DNA of 64,000 nt from Desulfobacterium sp. (GCA_030145245.1 JAQYWC010000001.1:1-64000); one strand, 5' to 3'. Numbered from the stretch's first letter, positions 19,292 to 27,767 are shown. Made by a program: numbers and translations. Notes: a model not told the origin generated them from the sequence alone.

Positions 19292-20047
19292 ATGCTACTT
19301 ATAGAGGAGCTTAAGGTCGAGGTTGGCGGAAAAGAGATTCTCCAGAACGTCAACCTCCATGTTCCTCCGGGAGAAACCCACATTCTGTTCGGGCCCAACG
19401 GGTCCGGAAAAACGTCGCTGATGATGACCATCATGGGCTTCTCAGGATACAAGGTTACCCGGGGGAGAATCGTGTTCAAGGGCGAGGATATCACCCACAT
19501 GCCGGTACACGAAAGGGCAAGACTTGGAACCGGTGTCCTTTTCCAGCGGCCCCCCACCATCAACGGCCTCTCCACCCGCCGCATGGTGGAGATCTGCGGC
19601 AATGGAAGAAAGGTGGATGTGGACGCCATGTCCCAACGCCTCAACTTCCAGGGATTCCTCGACAGGGACGTGAACAGCAACCTGTCCGGTGGTGAGATCA
19701 AGCGAAGCGAGCTTCTCCAGCTTGCCGCCCAGGACCCTGATCTTTTGCTCCTTGACGAACCCGAATCCGGTGTTGACCTCGAGTCCATCGTACTCTTGGG
19801 CGACAATATCAACCAGCTGTTGAACCGGGGTGTCAAAAACCAGCCCGCCTGCCAGAAGAGCCTCCTCAATGCCAAACCAAAGTCTGCCCTGGTCATAACC
19901 CACACGGGTCACATCCTTGATTACATTACTGCAGACAAAGGTCAGGTTCTCTATAAGGGGCAACTGCGCTGTTCGCGTAATGCCAGGGAAATTCTCAAGT
20001 GGATCCGGGAGTACGGATATGAGGAGTGTGTCGGATGTTCAGCATAG
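19292..20047 (+). CDS. sufC: SufC-type ABC ATPase for Fe-S cluster assembly
   Basis: A 251-aa soluble ABC ATPase of the SufC type. Walker A is GPNGSGKTS (34-42), the Q-loop region is VLFQRPPTINGL, the signature LSGGEIKRSE has the SufC form, and Walker B is LLLLDEPESGVD. SufC drives conformational change in its SufB/SufD partners during Fe-S cluster assembly. Compared with E. coli SufC there is an insert after the D-loop region (NRGVKNQPACQKSLLNAKP). It overlaps the next gene by 13 bases. No SufS, SufE, SufA or SufU gene is nearby, so this is the minimal two-gene SufCB arrangement seen in many anaerobes. Confidence 0.93.
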   Translation: MLLIEELKVEVGGKEILQNVNLHVPPGETHILFGPNGSGKTSLMMTIMGFSGYKVTRGRIVFKGEDITHMPVHERARLGTGVLFQRPPTINGLSTRRMVEICGNGRKVDVDAMSQRLNFQGFLDRDVNSNLSGGEIKRSELLQLAAQDPDLLLLDEPESGVDLESIVLLGDNINQLLNRGVKNQPACQKSLLNAKPKSALVITHTGHILDYITADKGQVLYKGQLRCSRNAREILKWIREYGYEECVGCSA

Positions 20048-21207
20048 ATGAGTCTAACCGTGTGGACCTTGCCCATTACAGTGCCGAAGCCGAGGATCAT
20101 CGCTACCAGGAGACCCTTGACCAGATAACCGGGGAAGATGCCCAGGAGTTTCTGAAGGTGGGCATTGAGACCCACTCCTCCCTTCGATCCGGTTCCTTTA
20201 TTCAGAAGGACGCATCCATTGTCCACTGCAGCCGTTCAACGGACGGGGTGGAGATCTCCGGAATTGCCCAGGCCCTGGAAAAGGACCCCGGGCTTGAAAA
20301 ATATCTATGGAGCCTTCTTGATCCGGAAAAGGATCAGTTCACCCAATCGGCAAAAAAAGCACCTCTTCAGGGCTTCTTCATTCAAAGCAAGCCGGGGATC
20401 AAGACAGAAAAGCCCCTTCAGACCTGCCTTCATATGGCAAAGGATGGGTTTGCCCAGAACGTCCATAACCTTATCATTGCCGAAGAGGGATCCGAGATTC
20501 ACATCATAGCCGGGTGTTCCACTTCTGAACATCTTGAATCCGGTATTCACATTGGTTTGTCCGAATTTTTCGTGAAAAAGGGGGCAACCCTGAAATACAC
20601 CATGATCCACGACTGGGGCAAGAATGTCTGCGTCCGGCCGAGGACCGCCGTCCATGTGGAAGAGGGCGGGGTGTTCATATCCAACTATATCTCCCTCAAA
20701 CCGGTGGGTTCCCTTGAATCCAATCCAGTGACCTACCTTGAAAAAGATGCCACGGCCCGGTTCAACTCCATTCTGGTTGCCGGTAAAGGCTCCTACATGG
20801 ATGTGGGCTCAGTGGTTGAGCTCAAGGCGCCCGGAGCACGAGCCGAGATCATCTCAAGGGCCATTGCAGCAGGCGGAACCATCATCTCCAGGGGACATCT
20901 CAAGAGTCTCGTACCCGGGGTCAAGGGACATTTGGAGTGCAAGGGGCTGATCCTCAAGGACGGGCTTCTCCATGCCATTCCTGAGCTGTCCGGTCACACC
21001 CCCGGGGTTGAACTCTCCCATGAGGCAGCTGTCGGAAAGATCGACAAGCGTGAGATCGAGTACCTCATGGCAAGGGGGCTTGACGAGGACGAGGCTGTCT
21101 CCACCATTGTCAGGGGATTTTTAAATGTGGATATCGAAGGTCTTCCTGCGGAACTTGTCGCACGGATGGACAAGGCAGTTCAGGAGACTGAACAGGACAT
21201 GATGTAG
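20035..21207 (+). CDS. sufB: SufB/SufD-family Fe-S assembly scaffold
   Basis: A 390-aa SufBD-family protein with the parallel beta-helix core and the C-terminal helical domain ending in EYLMARGLDEDEAVSTIVRGF, the SufC-binding region. It is shorter than E. coli SufB (495 aa) and resembles the single SufB-like partner of minimal systems in archaea and anaerobes. The start is ATG 20035 with gaggag 8 bases upstream; a GTG at 20026 is the alternative. Overlap with sufC implies translational coupling and joint complex formation (SufB2C2). Cluster-ligand residues cannot be assigned with certainty by eye. Confidence 0.9.
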   Translation: MFSIDESNRVDLAHYSAEAEDHRYQETLDQITGEDAQEFLKVGIETHSSLRSGSFIQKDASIVHCSRSTDGVEISGIAQALEKDPGLEKYLWSLLDPEKDQFTQSAKKAPLQGFFIQSKPGIKTEKPLQTCLHMAKDGFAQNVHNLIIAEEGSEIHIIAGCSTSEHLESGIHIGLSEFFVKKGATLKYTMIHDWGKNVCVRPRTAVHVEEGGVFISNYISLKPVGSLESNPVTYLEKDATARFNSILVAGKGSYMDVGSVVELKAPGARAEIISRAIAAGGTIISRGHLKSLVPGVKGHLECKGLILKDGLLHAIPELSGHTPGVELSHEAAVGKIDKREIEYLMARGLDEDEAVSTIVRGFLNVDIEGLPAELVARMDKAVQETEQDMM

Positions 21208-21221
21208 GGCTTGACCATACC

Positions 21222-22526
21222 ATGGCAATCTGTTGTGAAATATCGTTCAAAGAAAAGGCAAACTTATTCTCCTTTGAGTATTTGAAGTGCATCCGCTTCA
21301 TCGAAGGCGTTGATTCAGACGATTACGTCCTTACCAAGAAGCTGTACTCCAAGCTCATCACCGCGTCCCACCTGTTGGAGGATTTTCTGGATTTCCACGG
21401 GGCAAAGAACAACCGGGAGTGGGTCTTCTACCGTGAGCTCTCGGCCGCCATGCGCCATCTTGCCCTGGCCGGCTACTCCCAGAAACACATCCTCAACCGT
21501 TTAGGGTTTTATGAACTCAAGGATACCGAAAGGTTTAAGCTTGAGTCCAGGGAAACCCTTTTGATGATCCAGAATTCCATCAAGCTGGCCGCTCCCGTGA
21601 TTCTCAAGGAGGCAAGCAAGCTTGAAATCGATATTCCCGAGTTTGGGTACGATCCAAGGTTCTTCCCGGGGATCATGACCGGTGAGCAGCTGGAGCATAA
21701 CATCGACGACATCGATGAGCAGGCCCAGCAGCAACAGAATCTTACCAGCATCGCAAGCGAGTTCCTGGAGATCATCGACGGTTTTGAGCAGTTTTCCTTC
21801 TATGAACCCTATGATTGCCAGGCCATCAGGGAGCTGGTTCCGGGAAAGGTGAATGAGGTCGGCATCCGCAGGTTTGAGATGCTTCTCCACAATCTCCAGA
21901 GTTCCTTTGACTCCTACGTGATCCATGGTGGCTTTTTCCGAGGCAACCGGAAGCTGAAACTGCTCAGGAGCCATTTTTCCATTGCATTTCATATTCTTCA
22001 GGTCATGGGACGGCTGCTCCATTTTTATGAGCGCCACCTCCACGATATTGAGTACAAGGATAAGTACAAGAGCGTCAGCGAGTCCCTGGCTGGGATCATC
22101 AATCCCGATGTTCTCCTTGACCGGGCCATCAACTACGGGTTGTTCTATGCCTGGCAGTTCCTTTCAACGGGCAAACAGCTTGCCTCCGAGGTGCTGAACG
22201 AAAGCATTGACCGATCGTCCATCATTGTTGGTATTCCCCAGGAAAGAGGATTCCACAGCCGGCCCAGCCTGCTTGTGGCCAAGATCGTCCAGCATTACGG
22301 CGGGGAGGTGACCATGTGCGTGGGGGAGGACAGCTTTGACGCGGCCAGTGTTCTTGACATGCAGTGGGCAGGGGGGAAAATCAAAAAAGAAGATGTCCAG
22401 CAGGTCGAGTTTAAGGGAGATTCAAGGGCACTTGCCGATCTTGAGGTCCTTGCCGGGGTTAATTACGGAGAAGACTCCATGGGCAAGGGTGTGCCGCTTC
22501 CTTCGGAGTTATCCTATCTCAGGTGA
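21222..22526 (+). CDS. Large protein with C-terminal HPr-like phosphocarrier domain
   Basis: A 434-aa protein. The first 330 residues are mostly helical and not recognised as a named domain. The last 90 form an HPr-like domain: ERGFHSRPSLLVAKIV carries His345 in the HxRP context of the phosphoenolpyruvate-dependent phosphorylation site, and FDAASVLDM places Ser376 exactly 31 residues later, the same spacing as His15 and Ser46 in HPr. It could be a regulatory HPr variant modified by enzyme I or HPr kinase; neither is in the window. It starts 14 bases after sufB and precedes ispD, so it may belong to the same transcript. Function inferred from the domain only. Confidence 0.8.
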   Translation: MAICCEISFKEKANLFSFEYLKCIRFIEGVDSDDYVLTKKLYSKLITASHLLEDFLDFHGAKNNREWVFYRELSAAMRHLALAGYSQKHILNRLGFYELKDTERFKLESRETLLMIQNSIKLAAPVILKEASKLEIDIPEFGYDPRFFPGIMTGEQLEHNIDDIDEQAQQQQNLTSIASEFLEIIDGFEQFSFYEPYDCQAIRELVPGKVNEVGIRRFEMLLHNLQSSFDSYVIHGGFFRGNRKLKLLRSHFSIAFHILQVMGRLLHFYERHLHDIEYKDKYKSVSESLAGIINPDVLLDRAINYGLFYAWQFLSTGKQLASEVLNESIDRSSIIVGIPQERGFHSRPSLLVAKIVQHYGGEVTMCVGEDSFDAASVLDMQWAGGKIKKEDVQQVEFKGDSRALADLEVLAGVNYGEDSMGKGVPLPSELSYLR

Positions 22527-22554
22527 TGAAGCTAAATTTGTGAGGACCGTATAA

Positions 22555-23277
22555 TTGTCTGACAGTGAAATCTTTGCCGTGATTGTTGCCGGGGGCAAGG
22601 GCCTTCGCATGGAATCAGCGGTGCGGAAACAGTACCTGGATCTTGCCGGCCTTCCCGTTCTTGTTCATACCCTCAACCAATTTCATAGCTGCCCCGGCAT
22701 CAGTGCCATAGTGCTGGTGGTTCCGGAGCAGGATCTCGGGTTCTGCCGGGATGAGATCCTCATCCCCCACGGCCTTGGTCAAAAAGTTATCCTTGTGCAG
22801 GGAGGTGCCGAGCGCCAGGAATCGGTTCGAAACGGGCTTTCCCGGGTTGCGGCCCTTGCCCGCTTCCGGGACACCTCCCTGGTTCTCATCCACGACGGTG
22901 TCCGGCCCTTTGTGGATACCCCCATGATCCAAAGCTGTGTTAAAGCTGCCCGAACGCATGGGGCTGCCATCCCGGTGGTTCCCGTGAAAGACACCCTGGT
23001 GAAGTCTGACCCCGAGGGGTTTACCGGGGGAAACGTGGACCGGGATGCTCTGTTCCAGGTCCAGACACCCCAGTGCTTTGATCTTGATCTTGTTGTCCGG
23101 GCCCACGATCATGCCCTGGAAACCGGATTCTTCGGAACCGATGACGCTTCTTTGGTTTCCCACCTGGGACACAGGGTCTTCATGACCCGGGGGTCGGCCA
23201 AAAACATCAAGATCACCACCCGGGATGACCTTGTCCTTGCCAATGCCATGGCTGGTCTGGAATGTTTGGAGAGATAG
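22555..23277 (+). CDS. ispD: 2-C-methyl-D-erythritol 4-phosphate cytidylyltransferase
   Basis: A 240-aa IspD, which joins CTP to methylerythritol 4-phosphate in the non-mevalonate isoprenoid pathway. The nucleotide-binding motif is VIVAGGKGLRMESAVRKQYL; HDGVRPFV, VPVKDTLVK, QTPQCFDLDLV and DDASLV are also conserved. The start is TTG 22555 with gagga upstream; stops exclude any upstream ATG or GTG in frame. No ispF follows, unlike in many proteobacteria. A bidirectional terminator lies downstream at 23358. Confidence 0.95.
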   Translation: MSDSEIFAVIVAGGKGLRMESAVRKQYLDLAGLPVLVHTLNQFHSCPGISAIVLVVPEQDLGFCRDEILIPHGLGQKVILVQGGAERQESVRNGLSRVAALARFRDTSLVLIHDGVRPFVDTPMIQSCVKAARTHGAAIPVVPVKDTLVKSDPEGFTGGNVDRDALFQVQTPQCFDLDLVVRAHDHALETGFFGTDDASLVSHLGHRVFMTRGSAKNIKITTRDDLVLANAMAGLECLER

Positions 23278-23357
23278 TCGCTTCAACCTTGTAGTGTTTC
23301 AATTGATGCGCCGTGTGCGCTTTTTTCCACCAAGATGGTTTGCATGAATTTCGCAAA

Positions 23358-23399
23358 ATAAACAGCCCCTGGGTTTTTAATAAACCAGGGGCTGTTTAT
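23358..23399. terminator. Terminator hairpin between ispD and the PEP-CTERM-like gene
   Basis: A perfect 15-bp stem, ataaacagcccctgg / ccaggggctgtttat (23358-23372 and 23385-23399), with A/T tracts on both sides. It separates two convergent genes and can act on both strands. Confidence 0.8.
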
Positions 23400-23423
23400 G
23401 GTTTTGTCTTATTCTTATTGTCT

Positions 23424-24029
23424 TTATTTTTTCCTGCGGATTCCAATCAAGCCGGTGAGGCCAGAAAAAAGGAGTATGGCAGTACCGGGAATCGGAACCG
23501 TTGAAGTTGTACCCGCGTAAGTGATTTCAGGCCCAAAGGCGGCAAAGATTGAATCAGGGGCAAAAGCCAATCCCAAAAAGCCATCCGTGGCAGTGCCTGT
23601 GGGAAGGGAATTCCCATCTTCAATCGAATAAAATAAAAAAGCACGGACATAATTTTCGAAACCGTCGACCTTGTCAAGGTCGAATCCCAAATCCAATAAA
23701 GAGTCATATCCTGCAATAGTAGGTAGTCCACCGTCCTCATTCTCTGTTCTAATGGGGATAGACCATCCGTCGTTGGGAATGTTAACCGCTACAACACCTT
23801 TCCATCCACTAAGGGTTGCTGCTGCACCGTCATAACCATAGTTGTTTCCCACTGCAAATCCAAAGATACCCTCCTGAGCGGTTGTTATGGTAAACTCGAC
23901 CACGGAGTTATATTTGTCAAACGATTCTGTGATCATCACAGGGGATGCAGATTGTGCATAGGATGATGCGGTAAACAGCAACAATAATAATAGTAATGTG
24001 GGAATTTTTACGAATAACTGCAGTTTCAT
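23424..24029 (-). CDS. Secreted protein with PEP-CTERM-like C-terminal anchor
   Basis: A 201-aa protein with a signal peptide (MKLQLFVKIPTLLLLLLLF, cleavage probably after SSYA). The C-terminus has the tripartite sorting form: VPIPGTAILLFSGLTGLIG then IRRKK, close to the PEP-CTERM/VPLPA-CTERM pattern (short Pro motif, hydrophobic segment, basic tail). Such proteins are thought to be processed by exosortase and released or anchored to the cell surface; no exosortase gene is in the window. The middle 140 residues have no recognised domain. The start at 24029 has aaggaga upstream. Confidence 0.8.
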   Translation of the reverse strand: MKLQLFVKIPTLLLLLLLFTASSYAQSASPVMITESFDKYNSVVEFTITTAQEGIFGFAVGNNYGYDGAAATLSGWKGVVAVNIPNDGWSIPIRTENEDGGLPTIAGYDSLLDLGFDLDKVDGFENYVRAFLFYSIEDGNSLPTGTATDGFLGLAFAPDSIFAAFGPEITYAGTTSTVPIPGTAILLFSGLTGLIGIRRKK

Positions 24030-24101
24030 AACGTCTCCTTTAAGTATGGGGGTTAAGTGTTTGAACTCAATACCCAAAGCAATAAATGTACCTTTCGAGT
24101 T

Positions 24102-24148
24102 AAAAAAGAAGTGTTGTTTTGTTTAACTGCTTAAAAAAACAACACTTC
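24102..24148 (-). terminator. Terminator downstream of the kamA-like gene
   Basis: A perfect 13-bp stem gaagtgttgtttt / aaaacaacacttc (24108-24120 and 24136-24148). On the minus strand it is followed by six T (complement of 24102-24107). It lies about 100 bases after the KamA-family stop and before the PEP-CTERM-like gene. Confidence 0.75.
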
Positions 24149-24250
24149 CTGAAAATCGTAATGATACGACGCGAAATACGATAATTCGCAATAGAACAAG
24201 ATGTTCCAGATGTTATGAAAATAAAGTTTCAAAGATGATACTTTATTTAC

Positions 24251-25321
24251 TTAAACCACGTTCGGAAGGCTAGTCTCCTCGCCCTTGTAGTTTTTCAATC
24301 GATATTCCGTGTCCGTTTTTTCCGTAATGTAGTGGTCGGGCATGAGGGGGATTTTTCCGATGTTGGTCGCGATCACGTGGTGGGGACGGGCAAGGCCAGT
24401 GGTATGGCCCTGGAGGGCGTCCCGGATAAGCTGGGAGCCTTTTTCAACAGGTGTCCTGAAGTGGTCGATGCCGGGGGCTGCCTCGCAGTAGAAGAGATAG
24501 TAGGGCCGGATCCTCACGGTGAGAAGCTTCTGGTGAAGTTCCCTGAAGGTCGGGACATCATCGTTGATTCCCTTGAGCAGCACGGCCTGGTTACCCACGT
24601 TGATACCGCACCTGAGAAGATCAAATACCGCTTTTGCCGTTGTTTCGGTGATCTCCTTTGGATGGTTGCACTGGGTGTTGATCCAGATGGGGACCCTGTG
24701 GTAACGGCCAAGAATTTTCATGAGCCCTGGGGTGATCCGCTGGGGTAGGTTGATCACTGTCCTTGTTCCGAACCGGATCATTTTGACGTGGTCGATCTCC
24801 CTGAGCTTTGCGATAAGGTACTCCAGCCGTTGGTCTGACAGGAGAAACGGGTCCCCGCCTGTGACAAGCACGTCCCTGATCTCCCTGTTTTGACGGATCC
24901 ACTTCAGTCCCTCTTCCACGTCAAACCGGAGCTTGAGTTCCCGGTCCACCACCATCTCCCTTCTGAAACAGTGTCGGCAGTATGATGCGCACCGGTCGAT
25001 GACGGTAAAGGCGACCCGGTCGGTGTACTGTTGTGCGATGCAGTCCGGCCGGTTGCTTTCAACTGCCCTGTTTTCGTGGAAAATCAGGTAATCCTTCATC
25101 CCGTACCGGTTTTCAAGCTCTTTCAATGAGGGGATGATCTGCTTTCGAACGGGACAGTCAGGGTCGTCCCTGTCCATGAGGGAGGCAAAGTAGGGCGTGG
25201 CTCCCCACCGGGTGTTGAGCCGGGCAAGGGCTTCCTCCTCCTGTTCATTCAGGTTGATCATATCTTTTAACTGTTCAGGGGTGTTGATAAATCCCTGCAT
25301 CTGGTCGATCCACTCTTCCAT
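24251..25321 (-). CDS. KamA-family radical SAM aminomutase (lysine 2,3-aminomutase-like)
   Basis: A 356-aa radical SAM protein. The cluster motif CASYCRHC (CxxxCxxC) binds the 4Fe-4S cluster; VLVTGGDPFLLSD is the family GGDP motif; and GKIPLMPDHY near the C-terminus contains the likely PLP-binding Lys323 (GKTPVMPNY in clostridial lysine 2,3-aminomutase). Length is between EpmB (about 340) and clostridial KamA (about 416). It could make beta-lysine, a known osmolyte precursor in anaerobes, but no AblB acetyltransferase is next to it and no EF-P lysyl-modification gene is present. Substrate therefore unproven. Confidence 0.88.
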   Translation of the reverse strand: MEEWIDQMQGFINTPEQLKDMINLNEQEEEALARLNTRWGATPYFASLMDRDDPDCPVRKQIIPSLKELENRYGMKDYLIFHENRAVESNRPDCIAQQYTDRVAFTVIDRCASYCRHCFRREMVVDRELKLRFDVEEGLKWIRQNREIRDVLVTGGDPFLLSDQRLEYLIAKLREIDHVKMIRFGTRTVINLPQRITPGLMKILGRYHRVPIWINTQCNHPKEITETTAKAVFDLLRCGINVGNQAVLLKGINDDVPTFRELHQKLLTVRIRPYYLFYCEAAPGIDHFRTPVEKGSQLIRDALQGHTTGLARPHHVIATNIGKIPLMPDHYITEKTDTEYRLKNYKGEETSLPNVV

Positions 25322-25379
25322 TTATCTCTTTTCCTAAAAATAGATGTAACTGTTCAGCATTATATTTGTTTCTGTTGGT

Positions 25380-25401
25380 CTAACGAGGTTGGTGTCGTTA
25401 G
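25380..25401. promoter_or_regulatory. Inverted repeat upstream of the SDR gene, possible operator
   Basis: Perfect 7-bp arms ctaacga / tcgttag with an 8-base centre, 22 bp overall, a size and symmetry typical of TetR-family operators. It lies between the divergent kamA-like and SDR genes; the TetR gene at 27144 is a candidate binder. Inference from symmetry only. Confidence 0.35.
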
Positions 25402-25554
25402 GAAAGGTTGTGTCTATCAATATTTGCCATCCTTGTAAATGGCAAAAAGCGCAATAAGGACGCCTGCCCCCATTTGTCTTGACACCCGGACGTGTAAGAG
25501 ATATGCGTTTGTGTAGATAAATTGCGTTTAACCTTACAGCAAGAGGAGTGTGTG

Positions 25555-26313
25555 GTGGTAGACTTTTCATTGGAAGGAAAAATAGCAGTAATCACCGGTG
25601 CCAGTCGTGGCATTGGAAAGGCAATGGCCATGGCCTTTGCAGAGCATGGTGCCAAATGCATTCTTGTCAGCCGGAAGCTTGAGGCCGTCTCGTCGGTTGC
25701 AGACGAGATCCGGGACAAGGGGGGTGAGGCCGAGGCCTTTGCCTGTCACATGGGGTATCAGGAGCAGATCCAGGATCTTTTCAAAAACCTGGAGGATAGT
25801 TATGGCAGGGTCGATATTCTGGTCAACAACGCAGCCACCAACCCCCATTTCGGGAACATGCTGGATGCCGACCAGGGTATGTGGGACAAGATCATTGATG
25901 TGAATCTCAAGGGCCCGTTCTTCATGATCAAACAGGCAGCCCCTCTGATGATCAAAGCCGGGGGCGGGGCCATCTTGAACGTGGCCTCCATCAATGCCAA
26001 GCGGCCCGGGCTCATGCAGGGGGTCTATTCGGTCTCCAAGGCCGCCCTTGTCTCCATGACCGAGGTGTTTGCCAAGGAGCTTGCACCCTTTAAGGTCCGG
26101 GTGAATGCCCTGCTTCCGGGTCTCACCGACACCAATTTTGCAAGCGCCCTTATCAACAACAAGGATATCCACGATTTCGTGGTCAAGCAGATCCCCATGG
26201 GGCGGCATGCCGAACCCTCTGAAATGGCGGGAGCGGCCCTTTATCTTGTCTCGGATGCGTCCTCCTATACAACCGGAACCTGTCTTGCCTGTGACGGCGG
26301 CATCCTGATTTAG
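25555..26313 (+). CDS. Short-chain dehydrogenase/reductase
   Basis: A 252-aa classical SDR that should oxidise or reduce a hydroxyacyl or keto group with NAD(P)H. The cofactor motif is TGASRGIG near the N-terminus, then NNAATNPH, the catalytic Ser in NVASIN, and YSVSK (Tyr and Lys of the YxxxK pair). The C-terminus CLACDGGILI is typical of fatty-acid or hydroxyacyl-CoA SDRs. The start is GTG 25555 (gaggag 6 bases upstream), with GTG 25552 possible. It is followed 9 bases later by an enoyl-CoA hydratase, suggesting a beta-oxidation-like pair. Confidence 0.9.
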   Translation: MVDFSLEGKIAVITGASRGIGKAMAMAFAEHGAKCILVSRKLEAVSSVADEIRDKGGEAEAFACHMGYQEQIQDLFKNLEDSYGRVDILVNNAATNPHFGNMLDADQGMWDKIIDVNLKGPFFMIKQAAPLMIKAGGGAILNVASINAKRPGLMQGVYSVSKAALVSMTEVFAKELAPFKVRVNALLPGLTDTNFASALINNKDIHDFVVKQIPMGRHAEPSEMAGAALYLVSDASSYTTGTCLACDGGILI

Positions 26314-26321
26314 GAGAACCT

Positions 26322-27071
26322 ATGGAAACCATTCAATATCGAACCGAAGGGGCTGTGGGGTATCTCACCCTGAACCGGCCGGAAAAGTACAACGCCGTGG
26401 ATTCTGCCATGATGGAGGAACTCCATGCCTTTTGGCAGGAGAGACGGGGGGATGAAAACACCCGGGTGATCGTCCTTGACGGGGGGAGTGCCAAGGGGTT
26501 TTGCGCAGGGCTTGACATGGAGGGCCTGGGGCCTGAAATCTTTGCCATGACCTGTATTCAGGCCTATGATGCCCAGGCAAGGCTGTCACGGCTTTTGCTT
26601 GCCATGCGCCAGGCGCCCCAGCCCATCATCTCTTGCATCCACGGGGCTGCGGCAGGCCTTGGCTTCTCCTTTGCCATGGCCTCGGATGTCCGTATCATCA
26701 CCGGCGATGCCAGGTTCTCGGCCGCCTACATCAACATCGGCCTTGGCGGGGCAGACATGGCCTCAAGTTATTTCCTCCCACGGCTAATCGGGTCGGGCAG
26801 GGCCAATGAGTTCCTCTTGACCGGCAACTGGATGAAGGCCGATGATGCCGTTTCTCTTGGGTTTGCAAGCCGGAGGGTCGAAAGAGAGGCGCTTGTTCCA
26901 ACGGCCAAAGCCCTTGCCGAGACCATGGCGTCAAAGGACGGACTGGGCTTGAGGATGACCAAGGAGGCCTTGAATATCAACATTGATGCGGGCGGCCTTG
27001 AGGCGGTGCTTCAGATGGAGGACAGAAATCAGATGATGATCGCCTTCTCACACAGGATTGCAGCAAAATAG
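26322..27071 (+). CDS. Enoyl-CoA hydratase/isomerase family protein
   Basis: A 249-aa crotonase-superfamily protein. YLTLNRPEKYNAVDSAMMEE is the N-terminal signature; the oxyanion-hole motif KGFCAGLDMEGLG and the second GAAAGLGFSFAMASDVRI are present. In the second site the position of Glu144 of rat hydratase has no clear Glu (GLGGADMASSYFLPRLIG has Asp at the nearby acid position), so isomerase or hydrolase activity is possible. It forms a two-gene unit with the SDR and is followed by a terminator; the reductase/dehydratase-like subunits 880 bases downstream may act in the same pathway. Confidence 0.88.
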   Translation: METIQYRTEGAVGYLTLNRPEKYNAVDSAMMEELHAFWQERRGDENTRVIVLDGGSAKGFCAGLDMEGLGPEIFAMTCIQAYDAQARLSRLLLAMRQAPQPIISCIHGAAAGLGFSFAMASDVRIITGDARFSAAYINIGLGGADMASSYFLPRLIGSGRANEFLLTGNWMKADDAVSLGFASRRVEREALVPTAKALAETMASKDGLGLRMTKEALNINIDAGGLEAVLQMEDRNQMMIAFSHRIAAK

Positions 27072-27081
27072 CCCTAGGTGT

Positions 27082-27116
27082 CCTGGCGCCCTTTGAGGGG
27101 TGCCAGGCTTTTTTTA
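27082..27116 (+). terminator. Terminator after the enoyl-CoA hydratase gene
   Basis: Stem cctggcgccc / ggggtgccagg with one G-T pair, followed by ttttttt. It closes the SDR-hydratase unit, which converges on the TetR gene. Confidence 0.85.
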
Positions 27117-27122
27117 TTTTCG

Positions 27123-27181
27123 GCCAGGACGGTGAACAGGGCTTTATCTTTTCTCTGTTTCTGCCAGGGCGGTGAACAGGG
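27123..27181. repeat. Direct repeat at the 3' end of the TetR gene
   Basis: gccaggacggtgaacaggg (27123-27141) and gccagggcggtgaacaggg (27163-27181) differ at one base and are offset by 40 bases. The inner copy encodes the LFTALAE end of the TetR protein; the outer copy lies beyond its stop codon. Confidence 0.7.
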
Positions 27182-27767
27182 TTTCAACCATGGTTCCGAT
27201 GCGTTTCATGTGGCGCTGCCGCTCCTGGTCGCTTCTTCCCGGATAGTTCTTAAATGCGATGAGGATGCCGCTCAAGCTGGAAAAAAGGGTGTGGGAGAGA
27301 AGCCGGGTGTCTCCCTTAAAGCCCAGGCGTTGAAACAGGGCCTCCAGCAGGTCCATCACCTCCCTTGCAATGGAGTCAAGCTTTTCCACTGATCCTATGC
27401 TGGTGTTGCCATGGAGGGCAAAGTGGGTGGTCATCCGCCACTGGGCCTCGTGGAGGAGGTAATAGTCCAGGAAGAGATCGATGACGCCCTGGATGGTGAG
27501 CTTTTCTTCCGTGTTGATATGGCCCGCCAGGGTCTTGATAAAATCCCTGGTATCCCTCACCGTGATCTCCACGTAGAGCTCCTCCTGGTTGGTGAAGTAG
27601 GTGTAGATGGAGGATTTGGCTATTCCCGCCTTCCGTGCGATCTCCGCCATGCTTACCCTGTCGTAGGTCTTTTCCCCAAACACGGTCCTTGCCGCTTCGA
27701 TGATGAGTTCCTGCCTGTTTTCCCGTTCCTGTTTCTTAAGTTTGTTCAGGGTGTTGGTCTTTTTCAT
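27144..27767 (-). CDS. TetR/AcrR family transcriptional regulator
   Basis: A 207-aa regulator. The DNA-binding domain covers about 15-62: ELIIEAARTVFGEKTYDRVS, then MAEIARKAGIAKSSIYTYFT, with NQEELY after it. The start at ATG 27767 is chosen because the extension back to 27863 is not TetR-like. It lies between the SDR-hydratase pair and the dehydratase-like operon and is divergent from the latter; its start is 75 bases from the operon -35 box. It is a likely local regulator of both units; the ligand may be an acyl-CoA but nothing in the sequence shows that. Confidence 0.9.
   Translation of the reverse strand: MKKTNTLNKLKKQERENRQELIIEAARTVFGEKTYDRVSMAEIARKAGIAKSSIYTYFTNQEELYVEITVRDTRDFIKTLAGHINTEEKLTIQGVIDLFLDYYLLHEAQWRMTTHFALHGNTSIGSVEKLDSIAREVMDLLEALFQRLGFKGDTRLLSHTLFSSLSGILIAFKNYPGRSDQERQRHMKRIGTMVETLFTALAETEKR

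Noticed and set aside
24251-25321. EpmB (EF-P lysine aminomutase) for the KamA-family enzyme
   Set aside because: No epmA or efp neighbour. Either annotation is possible on sequence, so the neutral family name was kept.
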